This document shows, piece after piece, positions 17,767-24,961 of a DNA stretch of 64,000 nucleotides. Both the position numbers and the translations under genes were made by a program. A model generated the notes under the pieces. That model did not search any database. It saw only the letters and a list, made by a program, of their open reading frames with translations, and had not been told where the DNA came from. Source of the DNA: Pseudoclavibacter sp. CFCC 11306 (GTDB lineage: Bacteria; Actinomycetota; Actinomycetes; Actinomycetales; Microbacteriaceae); NCBI RefSeq assembly GCF_008831235.1, contig NZ_WBKF01000001.1:1-64000 (forward strand), read 5' to 3'. Numbering within the stretch: position 1 is the stretch's first letter; the number at the start of each line of letters is the position of its first letter.

Positions 17767-18720
17767 GTGATCATCGCAACGCACAACGGCAAATTCCACG
17801 CAGACGACGTCTTCGGCGTCACACTGCTTCTTCAGCTCTACCCAGACGCCACGGTGGTGCGCTCGCGAGATCCGAAGGTGCTCGACAGCGCAGACATCGT
17901 GCTCGACGTGGGCGGCGTCTACGACCCAAAGAAACTGCGCTTCGACCATCACCAGAAGACCTCCGGCGCACGTGACAACGGCATTCTCTACTCGGCATTC
18001 GGGCTGCTCTGGCAGCACTACGGCATGGAGTTCTGCGACGGGGACGAAGACGTCTGGAAGCGCATCGACCGCAGCCTGGTGCAGTGCATCGATGCGGGCG
18101 ACAACGGACAGGACCTCTACGCCCTGAACGACTTTCGGGCGCGCCCCATCGAGATCAGCGAGGTGCTGGGCTGGTTCAACCCGGTCACACTGGTCGGCGA
18201 AGAGGACTTCGACGAGCAGTTCATGGTCGCAGTCAAGGTCGCCACACAGCTGCTCAAACGTCTGCTGCTCAAATCTCGTGACGCCATCGAGGGCAAGCGC
18301 TACTTCTCCCGTGCCTACGACCAGACTCCTGATCCGCGCTACGTCGTACTCGACCAGTTCGTGCCGCACGGCGGCATCGCGAGCAAGCAGCCTCTGCTGC
18401 AGTTCGTGGTCTTTCCCAATGCCAACGGCGACTGGGCTATCAAGACCGTGCAGGTCGACTCTGCGAGCTTCGAATCTCGCGTGCTGCTGCCTGAAGCCTG
18501 GCGCGGTGCTGATCAAGCGCACCTCGCCGAACTGACTGGGGTGCCCGACGTCGTGTTCACGCACAAAGTGGGGTTCATCGGTGCGGCGAAGACCAAAGAA
18601 GGCGCGCTCAAGATGCTGAAACAGGCGCTTGAGCAGCCTGAGTCGGCGGAGTTCGACCGCAAGGCGAAGCAGGAGCTGGTCGCAGCTGACGCAGAAGACG
18701 CGGTGACTGCCGCCGAGTAG
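17767..18720 (+). CDS. MYG1 / UPF0160 family metal-dependent protein
   Basis: A 317-residue member of the MYG1 family. The N-terminal motif THNGKFHADD (residues 5-14) and DHHQK (60-64) resemble the metal-binding motifs of DHH phosphoesterases, and the eukaryotic MYG1 has been described as a 3'-5' RNA exonuclease. A nuclease or phosphodiesterase role for this bacterial protein is inference. The C-terminal region (about 250-300) carries the family's conserved Trp and His positions (GAWR-type context, FTHKVGFIG). The GTG start follows a leaderless -10 box. Divergent from ppk2. Confidence 0.82.
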   Translation: MIIATHNGKFHADDVFGVTLLLQLYPDATVVRSRDPKVLDSADIVLDVGGVYDPKKLRFDHHQKTSGARDNGILYSAFGLLWQHYGMEFCDGDEDVWKRIDRSLVQCIDAGDNGQDLYALNDFRARPIEISEVLGWFNPVTLVGEEDFDEQFMVAVKVATQLLKRLLLKSRDAIEGKRYFSRAYDQTPDPRYVVLDQFVPHGGIASKQPLLQFVVFPNANGDWAIKTVQVDSASFESRVLLPEAWRGADQAHLAELTGVPDVVFTHKVGFIGAAKTKEGALKMLKQALEQPESAEFDRKAKQELVAADAEDAVTAAE

Positions 18721-18786
18721 AGCTCCGCCCGGCTGGCAGCGCCGAGCGCAATCTGCGCCGGTGCCCCATGTGTGCTGAGGGGCCGG

Positions 18787-19440
18787 CTACGACAGGTCGA
18801 CGATCCCGTTCGACACTGCGTAGATCAGGGCCTGCACGCGATCGCGCACACTCCATTTGCGCAGGATGCGTCCGATCGCCGCCTTGACGGTTGGCTCAGC
18901 CAGATGCAGTTCGTGAGCGATCTCAGCGTTGCTCCTGCCCTGCGCGATGAGCCTCACGATATCGAGTTCGCGCGCGGTCAGCGGTTCGCGAGCCACGTCG
19001 TCGCGAGGGTCAGGGGCCGAAGCGACCTTGGCGACGAGTTCCTGCGAGATCGAGGGAGAGAGCACCGGTCGGCCTTCGTACACCTCGTGCACAGCGCGGA
19101 TGATGTCGCGCGGTTCGGTGTCTTTCACCAAGTAGCCAGACGCCCCGGCGCGCAGGGCGGGGATGACGTGTCGGTCTGACGAGAACGTCGTCAGCATCAG
19201 CACTCGCATGACCACGGGCAGACGGGTGATCGCCCTGGTGGCGTCGATGCCCGACATCTGAGGCATCTGGGTGTCCATCAGGATGACGTCGGGCATGTGG
19301 CGTTTGGCCAGCGCGATGGCGTCGAGGCCGGTGGCTCCCTCGGCGACGAGGGTGAGCGAGGAGTCCAGCCCGATGAACATGCGAAGAGCATGCCGCACGA
19401 GTGCTTCGTCGTCGACGACGGCCACGCGGATCTGATTCAC
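18787..19440 (-). CDS. NarL/LuxR-type response regulator
   Basis: A 217-residue response regulator. The receiver domain (residues 1-120) has the acidic pair Asp10/Asp11, the phosphoacceptor Asp56 in VILMDTQMP and a conserved Lys near 106. A LuxR-type HTH follows (about 150-210, EPLTARELDIVRLIAQGRSNAEI...). The start is GTG 19440 with TACGAT 6 nt upstream on the minus strand. It is divergent from the histidine kinase, its probable partner, across 231 bp. Confidence 0.9.
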   Translation of the reverse strand: MNQIRVAVVDDEALVRHALRMFIGLDSSLTLVAEGATGLDAIALAKRHMPDVILMDTQMPQMSGIDATRAITRLPVVMRVLMLTTFSSDRHVIPALRAGASGYLVKDTEPRDIIRAVHEVYEGRPVLSPSISQELVAKVASAPDPRDDVAREPLTARELDIVRLIAQGRSNAEIAHELHLAEPTVKAAIGRILRKWSVRDRVQALIYAVSNGIVDLS

Positions 19441-19446
19441 GAGATC

Positions 19447-19452
19447 ATCGTA
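19447..19452 (-). promoter_or_regulatory. -10 box TACGAT, leaderless start of the response regulator gene
   Basis: Minus-strand TACGAT with a 6-nt spacer to GTG 19440; no Shine-Dalgarno sequence. Confidence 0.55.
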
Positions 19453-19484
19453 CGTTCAACGAGTGCAGGCCTCTGCCAAGTCAG

Positions 19485-19495
19485 TACTTTGGTAT
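19485..19495 (+). promoter_or_regulatory. Candidate response-regulator site TACTTTGGTAT, copy 1
   Basis: An 11-bp element (TAC-TTTG-GTA dyad) in the intergenic region of the divergent two-component pair. An exact copy lies at 20856 just after the kinase gene. NarL-type regulators bind short dyads of this sort; binding here is inference. Confidence 0.45.
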
Positions 19496-19659
19496 GTATC
19501 AGTGCTCGGGCCCGCGGTGTATCGTCATGTCCATTCGTCGTCAGACAGGCTCGAGGGGGGCTTATGTGGGCATTGTCGTTGTCTGTGCAGGGTTTTCTCG
19601 ATGACTTGTGCAGGTATCTCAAGATCTGTCAGTAAGCAGCCGTTTTATGCGCCTTGGGC

Positions 19660-19665
19660 GACAAT
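19660..19665 (+). promoter_or_regulatory. Weak -10 box GACAAT before the histidine kinase gene
   Basis: GACAAT with a 6-nt spacer to GTG 19672. It lacks the first T of the consensus, so this is a weaker case than the others. Confidence 0.4.
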
Positions 19666-19671
19666 GGTGGT

Positions 19672-20823
19672 GTGAGCTCTTCGAACCATCAGGTCTTTCG
19701 ATCGCAGACAGACCAGCCGAACGCGCGTCTGCCGCGGTGGGGAAGTCTCGCCCTGGTGGTCATCGCTGCGGGCGTCATCGTCTTGGAGAGCATCAGCTTC
19801 GTCTCTGACTCGACGACCTCCTGGCAGCAGCTGCTCCTCGAACTGGCGATGGTGCTGATGCTCCCGCTGTTCGCTCTGGCGCCGGTCGCCGCCGCGATAT
19901 CGCTGGCGGCACTGGTCTTCGCGCAGGCAGTCATGCTGTCTCCGGGCGGGTATCTGCTCTTCGCTGCCGCCACGATCGGGCTCGTCGTCTACGCCTGCCC
20001 GCGGTGGTGTCTCTGGACACATGTGGCGGTGATCACCGCCGCGGGCGTCATCGCCAACGCACAGGCGGGAACACTCACGAGCCTGGGACCATTCGCACTG
20101 GCCTTCATCGCCCTGGTCTCGGCGTTGATCGGCGTCGGCGCCAAGCGAGCCTATTTTCGCTCGGTCGAGCTTGCAGACGCTGCGTCCCGCAACGAAACGG
20201 AGCGAGTGCAGGCTGTCGCTGCGGAGCGCGAGCGCATCACCTCGGAGCTGCATGACATCCTCGCCCATGACGTGACGCTCATAGCCATGCATGCGCGGGT
20301 CATGGAGGCCATGGACGATCCCGAGGTGAATCGCGAGTCACTGGCCGTGATCAAAGGCAGCGCCACACGGTCGCTCGCCGACATCCGCAGGCTGCTGAAC
20401 ACCGTTCGAACCGACGAACTCGTCGATGATCAGCCGTTGGGAACCGACGTCGCAGCAGCTGCGCGCACCGCGCAGGTCGAGCTGGAGTCGATCGGAGCCA
20501 CTGTGAACAGCCGGACGGAAGGCCTCAAGAGTCTTCCGCCGGCAGTGGCCAGCACACTGGTGCGCGTGATACGAGAGGCGACGACCAACATCGTCAGGCA
20601 CGCCGGCCCTGCACCGACGGTGACCATGGACATCGTGCGTCAGGGGGCCTCTGTCACGGGTCTGCTTACGAACTCCATCGGCATCGTCGACGATGACCTT
20701 GACGAGTCGACGCATCTGGGGCTCGACCGACTCTCTGCCCGAGTCGAGACGCTCGGCGGGGAACTCTCAGCGACTGCGGACGGAAAACGCTGGAGTCTGC
20801 GCGTGGTGATCCCGCTGTTCTGA
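19672..20823 (+). CDS. Membrane sensor histidine kinase, HisKA_3 type
   Basis: A 383-residue kinase. Residues ~25-160 contain about five hydrophobic membrane segments with no large extracellular domain. The dimerisation helix RERITSELHDILAHDVTL carries the phospho-His194. The ATPase domain keeps the N box (REATTNIVRHA) but has no DxGxG G1 box; the matching segment is LLTNSIGIVDDD. The GLDRLSARVETLGG motif near the C-terminus is normal. GTG 19672 is preferred over TTG 19654 by promoter spacing. It is divergent from the response regulator gene, and a hairpin terminator follows at 20965. Confidence 0.85.
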   Translation: MSSSNHQVFRSQTDQPNARLPRWGSLALVVIAAGVIVLESISFVSDSTTSWQQLLLELAMVLMLPLFALAPVAAAISLAALVFAQAVMLSPGGYLLFAAATIGLVVYACPRWCLWTHVAVITAAGVIANAQAGTLTSLGPFALAFIALVSALIGVGAKRAYFRSVELADAASRNETERVQAVAAERERITSELHDILAHDVTLIAMHARVMEAMDDPEVNRESLAVIKGSATRSLADIRRLLNTVRTDELVDDQPLGTDVAAAARTAQVELESIGATVNSRTEGLKSLPPAVASTLVRVIREATTNIVRHAGPAPTVTMDIVRQGASVTGLLTNSIGIVDDDLDESTHLGLDRLSARVETLGGELSATADGKRWSLRVVIPLF

Positions 20824-20941
20824 CGCCAAGCGCACGGCCAGCGCGTCTGTATGCATACTTTGGTATCTATTCTCGGCAACCTGTTCGGCTGACGAAGACC
20901 TGCTTGCTAATCTCGAGGTATCGGCTGTGAGCGCTTGGCGT
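20823..20941. repeat. 11-bp inverted repeat bracketing a 97-bp segment
   Basis: ACGCCAAGCGC (20823-20833) is perfectly inverted as GCGCTTGGCGT (20931-20941). The enclosed 97 bp hold the second TACTTTGGTAT element. The left arm begins at the kinase stop codon. Confidence 0.7.
20856..20866 (+). promoter_or_regulatory. Candidate response-regulator site TACTTTGGTAT, copy 2
   Basis: An exact 11-bp copy of the element at 19485, extended here to the full dyad ATAC-TTTG-GTAT. It lies 33 bp after the kinase stop codon. Confidence 0.45.
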
Positions 20942-20964
20942 GCACAATCCGGGGGGAGCCGATT

Positions 20965-20996
20965 GGGCCGCTTCGCTGCATGTCAGCAGGCGGCCC
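20965..20996 (+). terminator. Hairpin terminator after the histidine kinase gene
   Basis: GGGCCGC (20965-20971) pairs with GCGGCCC (20990-20996), with an inner GCTG/CAGC stem. A pyrimidine tract with seven T residues follows (20997-21008), consistent with intrinsic termination on the + strand. Confidence 0.7.
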
Positions 20997-21027
20997 TCTC
21001 TTTCTCTTGGCGTCTCAGACCCGGCGG

Positions 21028-21033
21028 TATCAT
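21028..21033 (+). promoter_or_regulatory. -10 box TATCAT, leaderless start of the YigZ gene
   Basis: TATCAT with a 6-nt spacer to ATG 21040. It excludes an upstream in-frame start at 20935, which lies before the terminator hairpin. Confidence 0.6.
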
Positions 21034-21039
21034 CGCCAC

Positions 21040-21657
21040 ATGACGCATTTCCTGACCCCGTCACTGCCGGTCGATGGTGAGATTCTGGTGCAGCGCTCGC
21101 GCTTTCTCAGCAGGCTCGTCTCGGTCGAGAGCGAGACGGAGGCTCGGGCATCCATCGCGCAGGCGCGCTCGGCGCATCCACAGGCCAGACACCACTGCAG
21201 CGCCTTCATCGTCGGCGAACGCGCCGACATTCTGCGCACCAATGACGATGGCGAGCCGTCGGGCACCGCCGGCCGCCCGATTCTCGACGCGCTGCAGAGC
21301 GCTGGTCTCGGGCACGTCGTCTGTGTGGTGACCCGGTATTTCGGCGGGATACTGCTCGGCACGGGCGGCCTCGCCCGTGCATACCGAGAGGCCGCCACAG
21401 CCGCGATCGACCGGGCGTCGCTGCGCGAAGTGCGCGAGTGCGCGGTCATCGAGGTTGCTGCCACCCACCACGATGCGGCCATTGTGCAGCGCGCGGCTCG
21501 TCAGCGCGGCTGGGCACAGATCGGTGCTGTCTGGGAAGCGTCGGTGACCCTGCGATTGGGCGTGCCTGTCGCAGAGACGGATGCCGCACTCGCCCACCTG
21601 GTGCAGGTCACCGCGGGTCGGGTGCGCGGCGTCGTCACCGACCGTCGGCTGATGTGA
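21040..21657 (+). CDS. YigZ/IMPACT family protein
   Basis: A 205-residue UPF0029/IMPACT family protein. The N-terminal domain carries the family signature (ARHHCSAFIVGE, NDDGEPSGTAGRPIL, VTRYFGGILLGTGGL), and a C-terminal DUF1949-type domain follows. Bacterial YigZ is structurally related to eukaryotic IMPACT, a regulator of Gcn2; its bacterial function is not settled. The start follows a leaderless -10 box. pdxK follows 36 bp downstream with its own promoter. Confidence 0.9.
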   Translation: MTHFLTPSLPVDGEILVQRSRFLSRLVSVESETEARASIAQARSAHPQARHHCSAFIVGERADILRTNDDGEPSGTAGRPILDALQSAGLGHVVCVVTRYFGGILLGTGGLARAYREAATAAIDRASLREVRECAVIEVAATHHDAAIVQRAARQRGWAQIGAVWEASVTLRLGVPVAETDAALAHLVQVTAGRVRGVVTDRRLM

Positions 21658-21680
21658 ACATCGACCATGCGTGTCGCGCG

Positions 21681-21686
21681 TAGAAT
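21681..21686 (+). promoter_or_regulatory. -10 box TAGAAT, leaderless start of pdxK
   Basis: TAGAAT with a 7-nt spacer to ATG 21694; no Shine-Dalgarno sequence. Confidence 0.7.
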
Positions 21687-21693
21687 ACTCTGC

Positions 21694-22509
21694 ATGCCAT
21701 CGACACCTGCATTCGCCATGACCATCGCGGGCTCTGAGGCCACCGGAGGCGCCGGAGCCCAGGCCGACCTGAAGACCTTTCAGCAGCTCGGAGTCTTCGG
21801 CTCCATCGCACTGACCTGCATCGTCTCGTTCGACCCCAAGAACAACTGGAGCCACCGGTTCGTGCCGGTCGAGCCGCAGGTGATCAGCGATCAGATCGAG
21901 GCGATCACCGCAGCGTACGGCCCTGATCAGCTGAAGACCGTGAAGGTCGGCATGCTGGGCACCACACCGACCATCGACCGTGTGGCCGCCGCGCTGACTG
22001 AGCGCTCGTACCAGAACGTCGTGCTCGATCCCGTGCTGATCTGCAAGGGGCAGGAGCCCGGCGCCGCGCTTGACACCGACACCGCGCTGACCGAGAAGGT
22101 GCTGCCTCTCGCCACGTTCGTCACCCCGAACCACTTCGAGAGCGAACAGCTCTCGGGCATGGCCCGCATCGACGGCGAGCAGGACCTCGTCGAGGCGGCC
22201 AAGCGCATCTACGACAAGAGCGGAGCGGCTGTGCTCGCCAAGGGAGGCGTCCGCATTCCCGGTCCCGACGCGATCGACGTGTTCTACGACGGCACCACGC
22301 TCGAGGTGCTCCGCGTGCCCAAAGTCGGCGAGCATGTGGTGGCCGGCGCCGGATGCTCTCTCGCGGCCGCTGTGACGGCTGGCCTTGCTCTCGGGGACAG
22401 CCCGCTCGAAGCCGCACATCGTGCGAAGGACTTCGTGACCGCAGGCATCAAGGGGCGCGTCGAGTCGAACGCCCCGTTCGATGTGCTCTGGCAGGGTGCG
22501 GCGAACTGA
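21694..22509 (+). CDS. pdxK: Pyridoxal/pyridoxine kinase, ThiD-like PdxK
   Basis: A 271-residue ribokinase-fold kinase. It resembles the ThiD-like PdxK enzymes of Gram-positive bacteria, which phosphorylate vitamin B6 vitamers. Visible are the N-terminal TIAGSEATGGAGAQADLKTF substrate loop, VSFDPKNNWSH (a segment characteristic of this PdxK subgroup) and the C-terminal anion-hole motif GAGCSLAAAVTAGLALG. HMP kinase activity (ThiD) is possible in addition. No thiamine genes are adjacent. It converges on the ppx gene over a bidirectional terminator. Confidence 0.85.
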   Translation: MPSTPAFAMTIAGSEATGGAGAQADLKTFQQLGVFGSIALTCIVSFDPKNNWSHRFVPVEPQVISDQIEAITAAYGPDQLKTVKVGMLGTTPTIDRVAAALTERSYQNVVLDPVLICKGQEPGAALDTDTALTEKVLPLATFVTPNHFESEQLSGMARIDGEQDLVEAAKRIYDKSGAAVLAKGGVRIPGPDAIDVFYDGTTLEVLRVPKVGEHVVAGAGCSLAAAVTAGLALGDSPLEAAHRAKDFVTAGIKGRVESNAPFDVLWQGAAN

Positions 22510-22543
22510 CGTCGATCTGACGGCCGTGACCGGCCATCGCAGA

Positions 22544-22584
22544 GCTGAGAGCCTCGTGCACGCAGAGCGCACGAGGCTCTCAGC
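22544..22584. terminator. Bidirectional terminator between pdxK and ppx
   Basis: A perfect 16-bp stem (22544-22559 with 22569-22584) over a 9-nt loop, located between two convergent genes. Confidence 0.85.
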
Positions 22585-22599
22585 ATCTCGTTCGGCAGA

Positions 22600-23541
22600 T
22601 CAGAGATCTGACCCGCCCTGCTCCAGCGAGTCGAGGTAGCGCAGAATCACACCTTCGCGCAGCGCCCAGGGGCTCACCTGCAGCTCGTCCACATCGAGCG
22701 CCTTCATGGTCTGATGCAGGACGATGCCGCCGCCGACGATTTGGAAGGCCCGGTCAGCGGTGATGCCGCGCAGACTCTGTCGCTGATCGGCAGGCAGCTC
22801 GGCGAGCTTCGGCAGCCACTTCTTGAGATCGCTGCGCTTCAGCCACTGTGACGAGATGTTGCCGTGCGTGTGCGTCTCGCCGGCCAGTCTTGCGAGGGAT
22901 CGGATGGTCTTCGAGCTGCCGACCACGTGGTCTGGGCGTGGCATCTCGGCGAACACGTCTGCCGCGTCGGACACCAGCTCGAAGGCATGGCGACGCAACC
23001 GACGAATCTGATCTTTGGTCGGAGGGTCGTCATGCAGATAGCCGATCGTGCTGCGACCTGCGCCGAGCGGCACCGAACGTGCCGAGATCGGATACTCCGA
23101 GGGGCCGATCGCCATCTCGAGCGACCCGCCGCCGATGTCGATGAGCATGATCGTGCCCGACGACCAGCCGAACCAGCGGCGTACCGCCAGAAACGTCAGT
23201 CGTGCCTCGTCCTCTCCGTCGAGTACCCGCAGGTGCACGCCGGTCTCGTTCTCGATGTGTTCGAGCACTGCGGGGCCGTTGGTCGCCTCGCGCACCGCCG
23301 ACGTCGCGATGGCCACGAGGTCTTGCACCTTCTCTGCTCGCGCGCTCGCGACGGCCTGTCCGATCGAGGTCACGAGATGGTCGACGCCCTCATCGCTGAT
23401 CGAACCGTCTGCCGTCAGATACCGCATCAGACGCAGTACGGACTTATGCGTCGAGTACGGTGACGGGTTTGCGCCGGGGTGGGCATCCACCACGACCATG
23501 TGAACGGTGTTCGATCCGACGTCAAGAACCCCAAGGCGCAT
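22600..23541 (-). CDS. ppx: Exopolyphosphatase Ppx/GppA family
   Basis: A 313-residue ASKHA-fold phosphatase of the Ppx/GppA family, which hydrolyses polyphosphate or pppGpp. The phosphate-binding loops LGVLDVGSNTVHMVVVD (N-terminus), IATSAVREATNG and LIDIGGGSLEMAIG are complete. It is the short actinobacterial form without the C-terminal HD domain. It could work against the PPK2 encoded 5 kb away in polyphosphate turnover. ATG 23541 has TAGGCT 6 nt upstream. Divergent from murI with 78 bp between starts. Confidence 0.88.
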   Translation of the reverse strand: MRLGVLDVGSNTVHMVVVDAHPGANPSPYSTHKSVLRLMRYLTADGSISDEGVDHLVTSIGQAVASARAEKVQDLVAIATSAVREATNGPAVLEHIENETGVHLRVLDGEDEARLTFLAVRRWFGWSSGTIMLIDIGGGSLEMAIGPSEYPISARSVPLGAGRSTIGYLHDDPPTKDQIRRLRRHAFELVSDAADVFAEMPRPDHVVGSSKTIRSLARLAGETHTHGNISSQWLKRSDLKKWLPKLAELPADQRQSLRGITADRAFQIVGGGIVLHQTMKALDVDELQVSPWALREGVILRYLDSLEQGGSDL

Positions 23542-23547
23542 GTGTCA

Positions 23548-23553
23548 AGCCTA
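23548..23553 (-). promoter_or_regulatory. -10 box TAGGCT, leaderless start of ppx
   Basis: Minus-strand TAGGCT with a 6-nt spacer to ATG 23541. Confidence 0.65.
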
Positions 23554-23606
23554 GTGTGCGACGTGCGCCTGCGTGCAATCCGCGCAGGCGTCGAAGCGCC
23601 GCGGCG

Positions 23607-23612
23607 TAGAAT
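23607..23612 (+). promoter_or_regulatory. -10 box TAGAAT, leaderless start of murI
   Basis: TAGAAT with a 7-nt spacer to GTG 23620; it decides the start over the in-frame ATG at 23479, which would lie inside the divergent ppx gene. Confidence 0.7.
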
Positions 23613-23619
23613 GCATAGC

Positions 23620-24375
23620 GTGTCTACCGAGAAATGCGTTGCGCTGATCGACTCCGGAAAGGGGCTGCTGCCCACCGCACAGTGGATCCATCGTCTGGCC
23701 CCCGACCTGCGTGTGCTGCTGATGACCGACCCGGCCGGTTCGCCGTGGGGCGAACGCGACCCCGGAGACGTCGTCGAACGCGTCTTCGCCATGGCCCGTC
23801 GGGCCCGAGACGCCGGAGCCCAGGGCATCGCGCTGGCCTGCAACACCGCGAGCATCGTGGCACGGGAGCCGCTGCGCGACCAGTTCGAGCCGCGCATCCC
23901 CATCATCGCGACCGTGCCCGCAGTGAAGCCGGCCGCCCAGCGATTCGACCACTTCGCGGTCTGGGCGACTGAGACGACTGCGCACAGCGACTACCTCGCC
24001 GACCTGGTGCAGGTGTTCGCCGGTACGAAGCAGGTCGACATCGTCGGCAGCCATGGCCTCGCCGATGCGATCGAGCACGCAGACGCCGACCGCATCGAGG
24101 CGGCTGTTCGGGACGCCGTCTCGCGCACGCCCCGAGTGCCGGCCGTGGTTCTGGGCTGCACGCACTACCCGTTGGTCGCCGACGTGATCGCCGCTGCGCT
24201 GCCGCCTGGAACGGTGCTGCTCGACAGCGCCGAGGCCGTCGCACGACAGGCCCTGCGTCGGCTCAAGGTGCCGGCGGATGCGTCGGTCGCAGAGTTCTCT
24301 GACGACGCCGCCTTCGCTGCGGCTGGCGTTCGAGACGCCGCCGAACTGACGTGGGCGGAGCACATCGTCCTGTAG
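23620..24375 (+). CDS. murI: Glutamate racemase family protein
   Basis: A 251-residue Asp/Glu racemase. The two catalytic cysteines are present: Cys74 in LACNTAS and Cys180 in LGCTHYPL. They interconvert L- and D-glutamate for peptidoglycan. The N-terminal substrate loop is unusual: DSGKGLL (from Asp11) in place of the common DSGVGGL, and residues after it (MTDPAGSPWGERDP) differ somewhat from the usual DxxxxPYG segment while keeping Pro and Gly. MurI is the best call; another Asp/Glu racemase specificity is possible. The GTG start follows a leaderless -10 box. Confidence 0.82.
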   Translation: MSTEKCVALIDSGKGLLPTAQWIHRLAPDLRVLLMTDPAGSPWGERDPGDVVERVFAMARRARDAGAQGIALACNTASIVAREPLRDQFEPRIPIIATVPAVKPAAQRFDHFAVWATETTAHSDYLADLVQVFAGTKQVDIVGSHGLADAIEHADADRIEAAVRDAVSRTPRVPAVVLGCTHYPLVADVIAAALPPGTVLLDSAEAVARQALRRLKVPADASVAEFSDDAAFAAAGVRDAAELTWAEHIVL

Positions 24376-24384
24376 CGGTTCTGC

Positions 24385-24915
24385 TCAGATCTGATGCTCG
24401 AGCAGCGTGCGCTGCAGGTCGGGCCAGGCCTTGGCGAACCCGGGATGCAGCTCGAGACGGGCGACCTGCGTCAGCGGGATCCAGGCGACCTCGAGGCTCT
24501 CTGCATCGGAGCGCACCGCGTCGAACGGCCGTGTGACGCGGGCGAGCACGGTGACGTACGACCAGAAGCCCAAGTCGTATCGGTGCTCGGTGATGGGGTC
24601 GATCGCGTCGCTCGGCACTCCGGCCTCCTCGCCGGCTTCGCGCAGGGCGGCCTGCAGAGCGGTCTCGCCCTCGCGGCGAGCGCCGCCGGGAATTCCCCAG
24701 GTGCCGCCGAAGTGACTCCACTCGACTCGGTGCTGCATGAGGACGCCGCGGTCGGTGTCATGGGCGAGCAGTCCGGCCGCCCCGAACCGCCCCCAATATC
24801 TGCTGCCGTCAGGCCCGGTGACCCAGGCGTCACCCGAATCTCGAACGACATAGCCGTCGGGCGCCGGCTGCAGATACTGACTCCGGTCACTGGGGTGCTG
24901 GTTCAGGTCGCTCAT
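24385..24915 (-). CDS. NUDIX hydrolase
   Basis: A 176-residue NUDIX protein with a complete box GGARREGETALQAALREAGEEAG preceded by GGTWGIP, as in MutT-like enzymes. Substrate unknown. ATG 24915 follows a minus-strand TAGACT box by 6 nt. It is divergent from the DEAD-box helicase gene with only 46 bp between the two start codons, and its 3' end nearly meets murI (9 bp). Confidence 0.88.
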   Translation of the reverse strand: MSDLNQHPSDRSQYLQPAPDGYVVRDSGDAWVTGPDGSRYWGRFGAAGLLAHDTDRGVLMQHRVEWSHFGGTWGIPGGARREGETALQAALREAGEEAGVPSDAIDPITEHRYDLGFWSYVTVLARVTRPFDAVRSDAESLEVAWIPLTQVARLELHPGFAKAWPDLQRTLLEHQI

Positions 24916-24921
24916 GGCGTC

Positions 24922-24927
24922 AGTCTA
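24922..24927 (-). promoter_or_regulatory. -10 box TAGACT, leaderless start of the NUDIX gene
   Basis: Minus-strand TAGACT with a 6-nt spacer to ATG 24915. It faces the helicase -10 box 21 bp away. Confidence 0.7.
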
Positions 24928-24948
24928 CTGGCCGTCGGCGGCCACCCC

Positions 24949-24954
24949 TAGACT
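24949..24954 (+). promoter_or_regulatory. -10 box TAGACT, leaderless start of the helicase gene
   Basis: TAGACT with a 7-nt spacer to ATG 24962; decides this start over an upstream in-frame ATG at 24914. Confidence 0.7.
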
Positions 24955-24961
24955 GAACGTG

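Noticed and set aside
16792-18564. Reading ppk2 as a 590-residue protein
   Set aside because: The extension runs antisense to the MYG1-family gene; the PPK2 family start and -10 spacing place the start at 17646.
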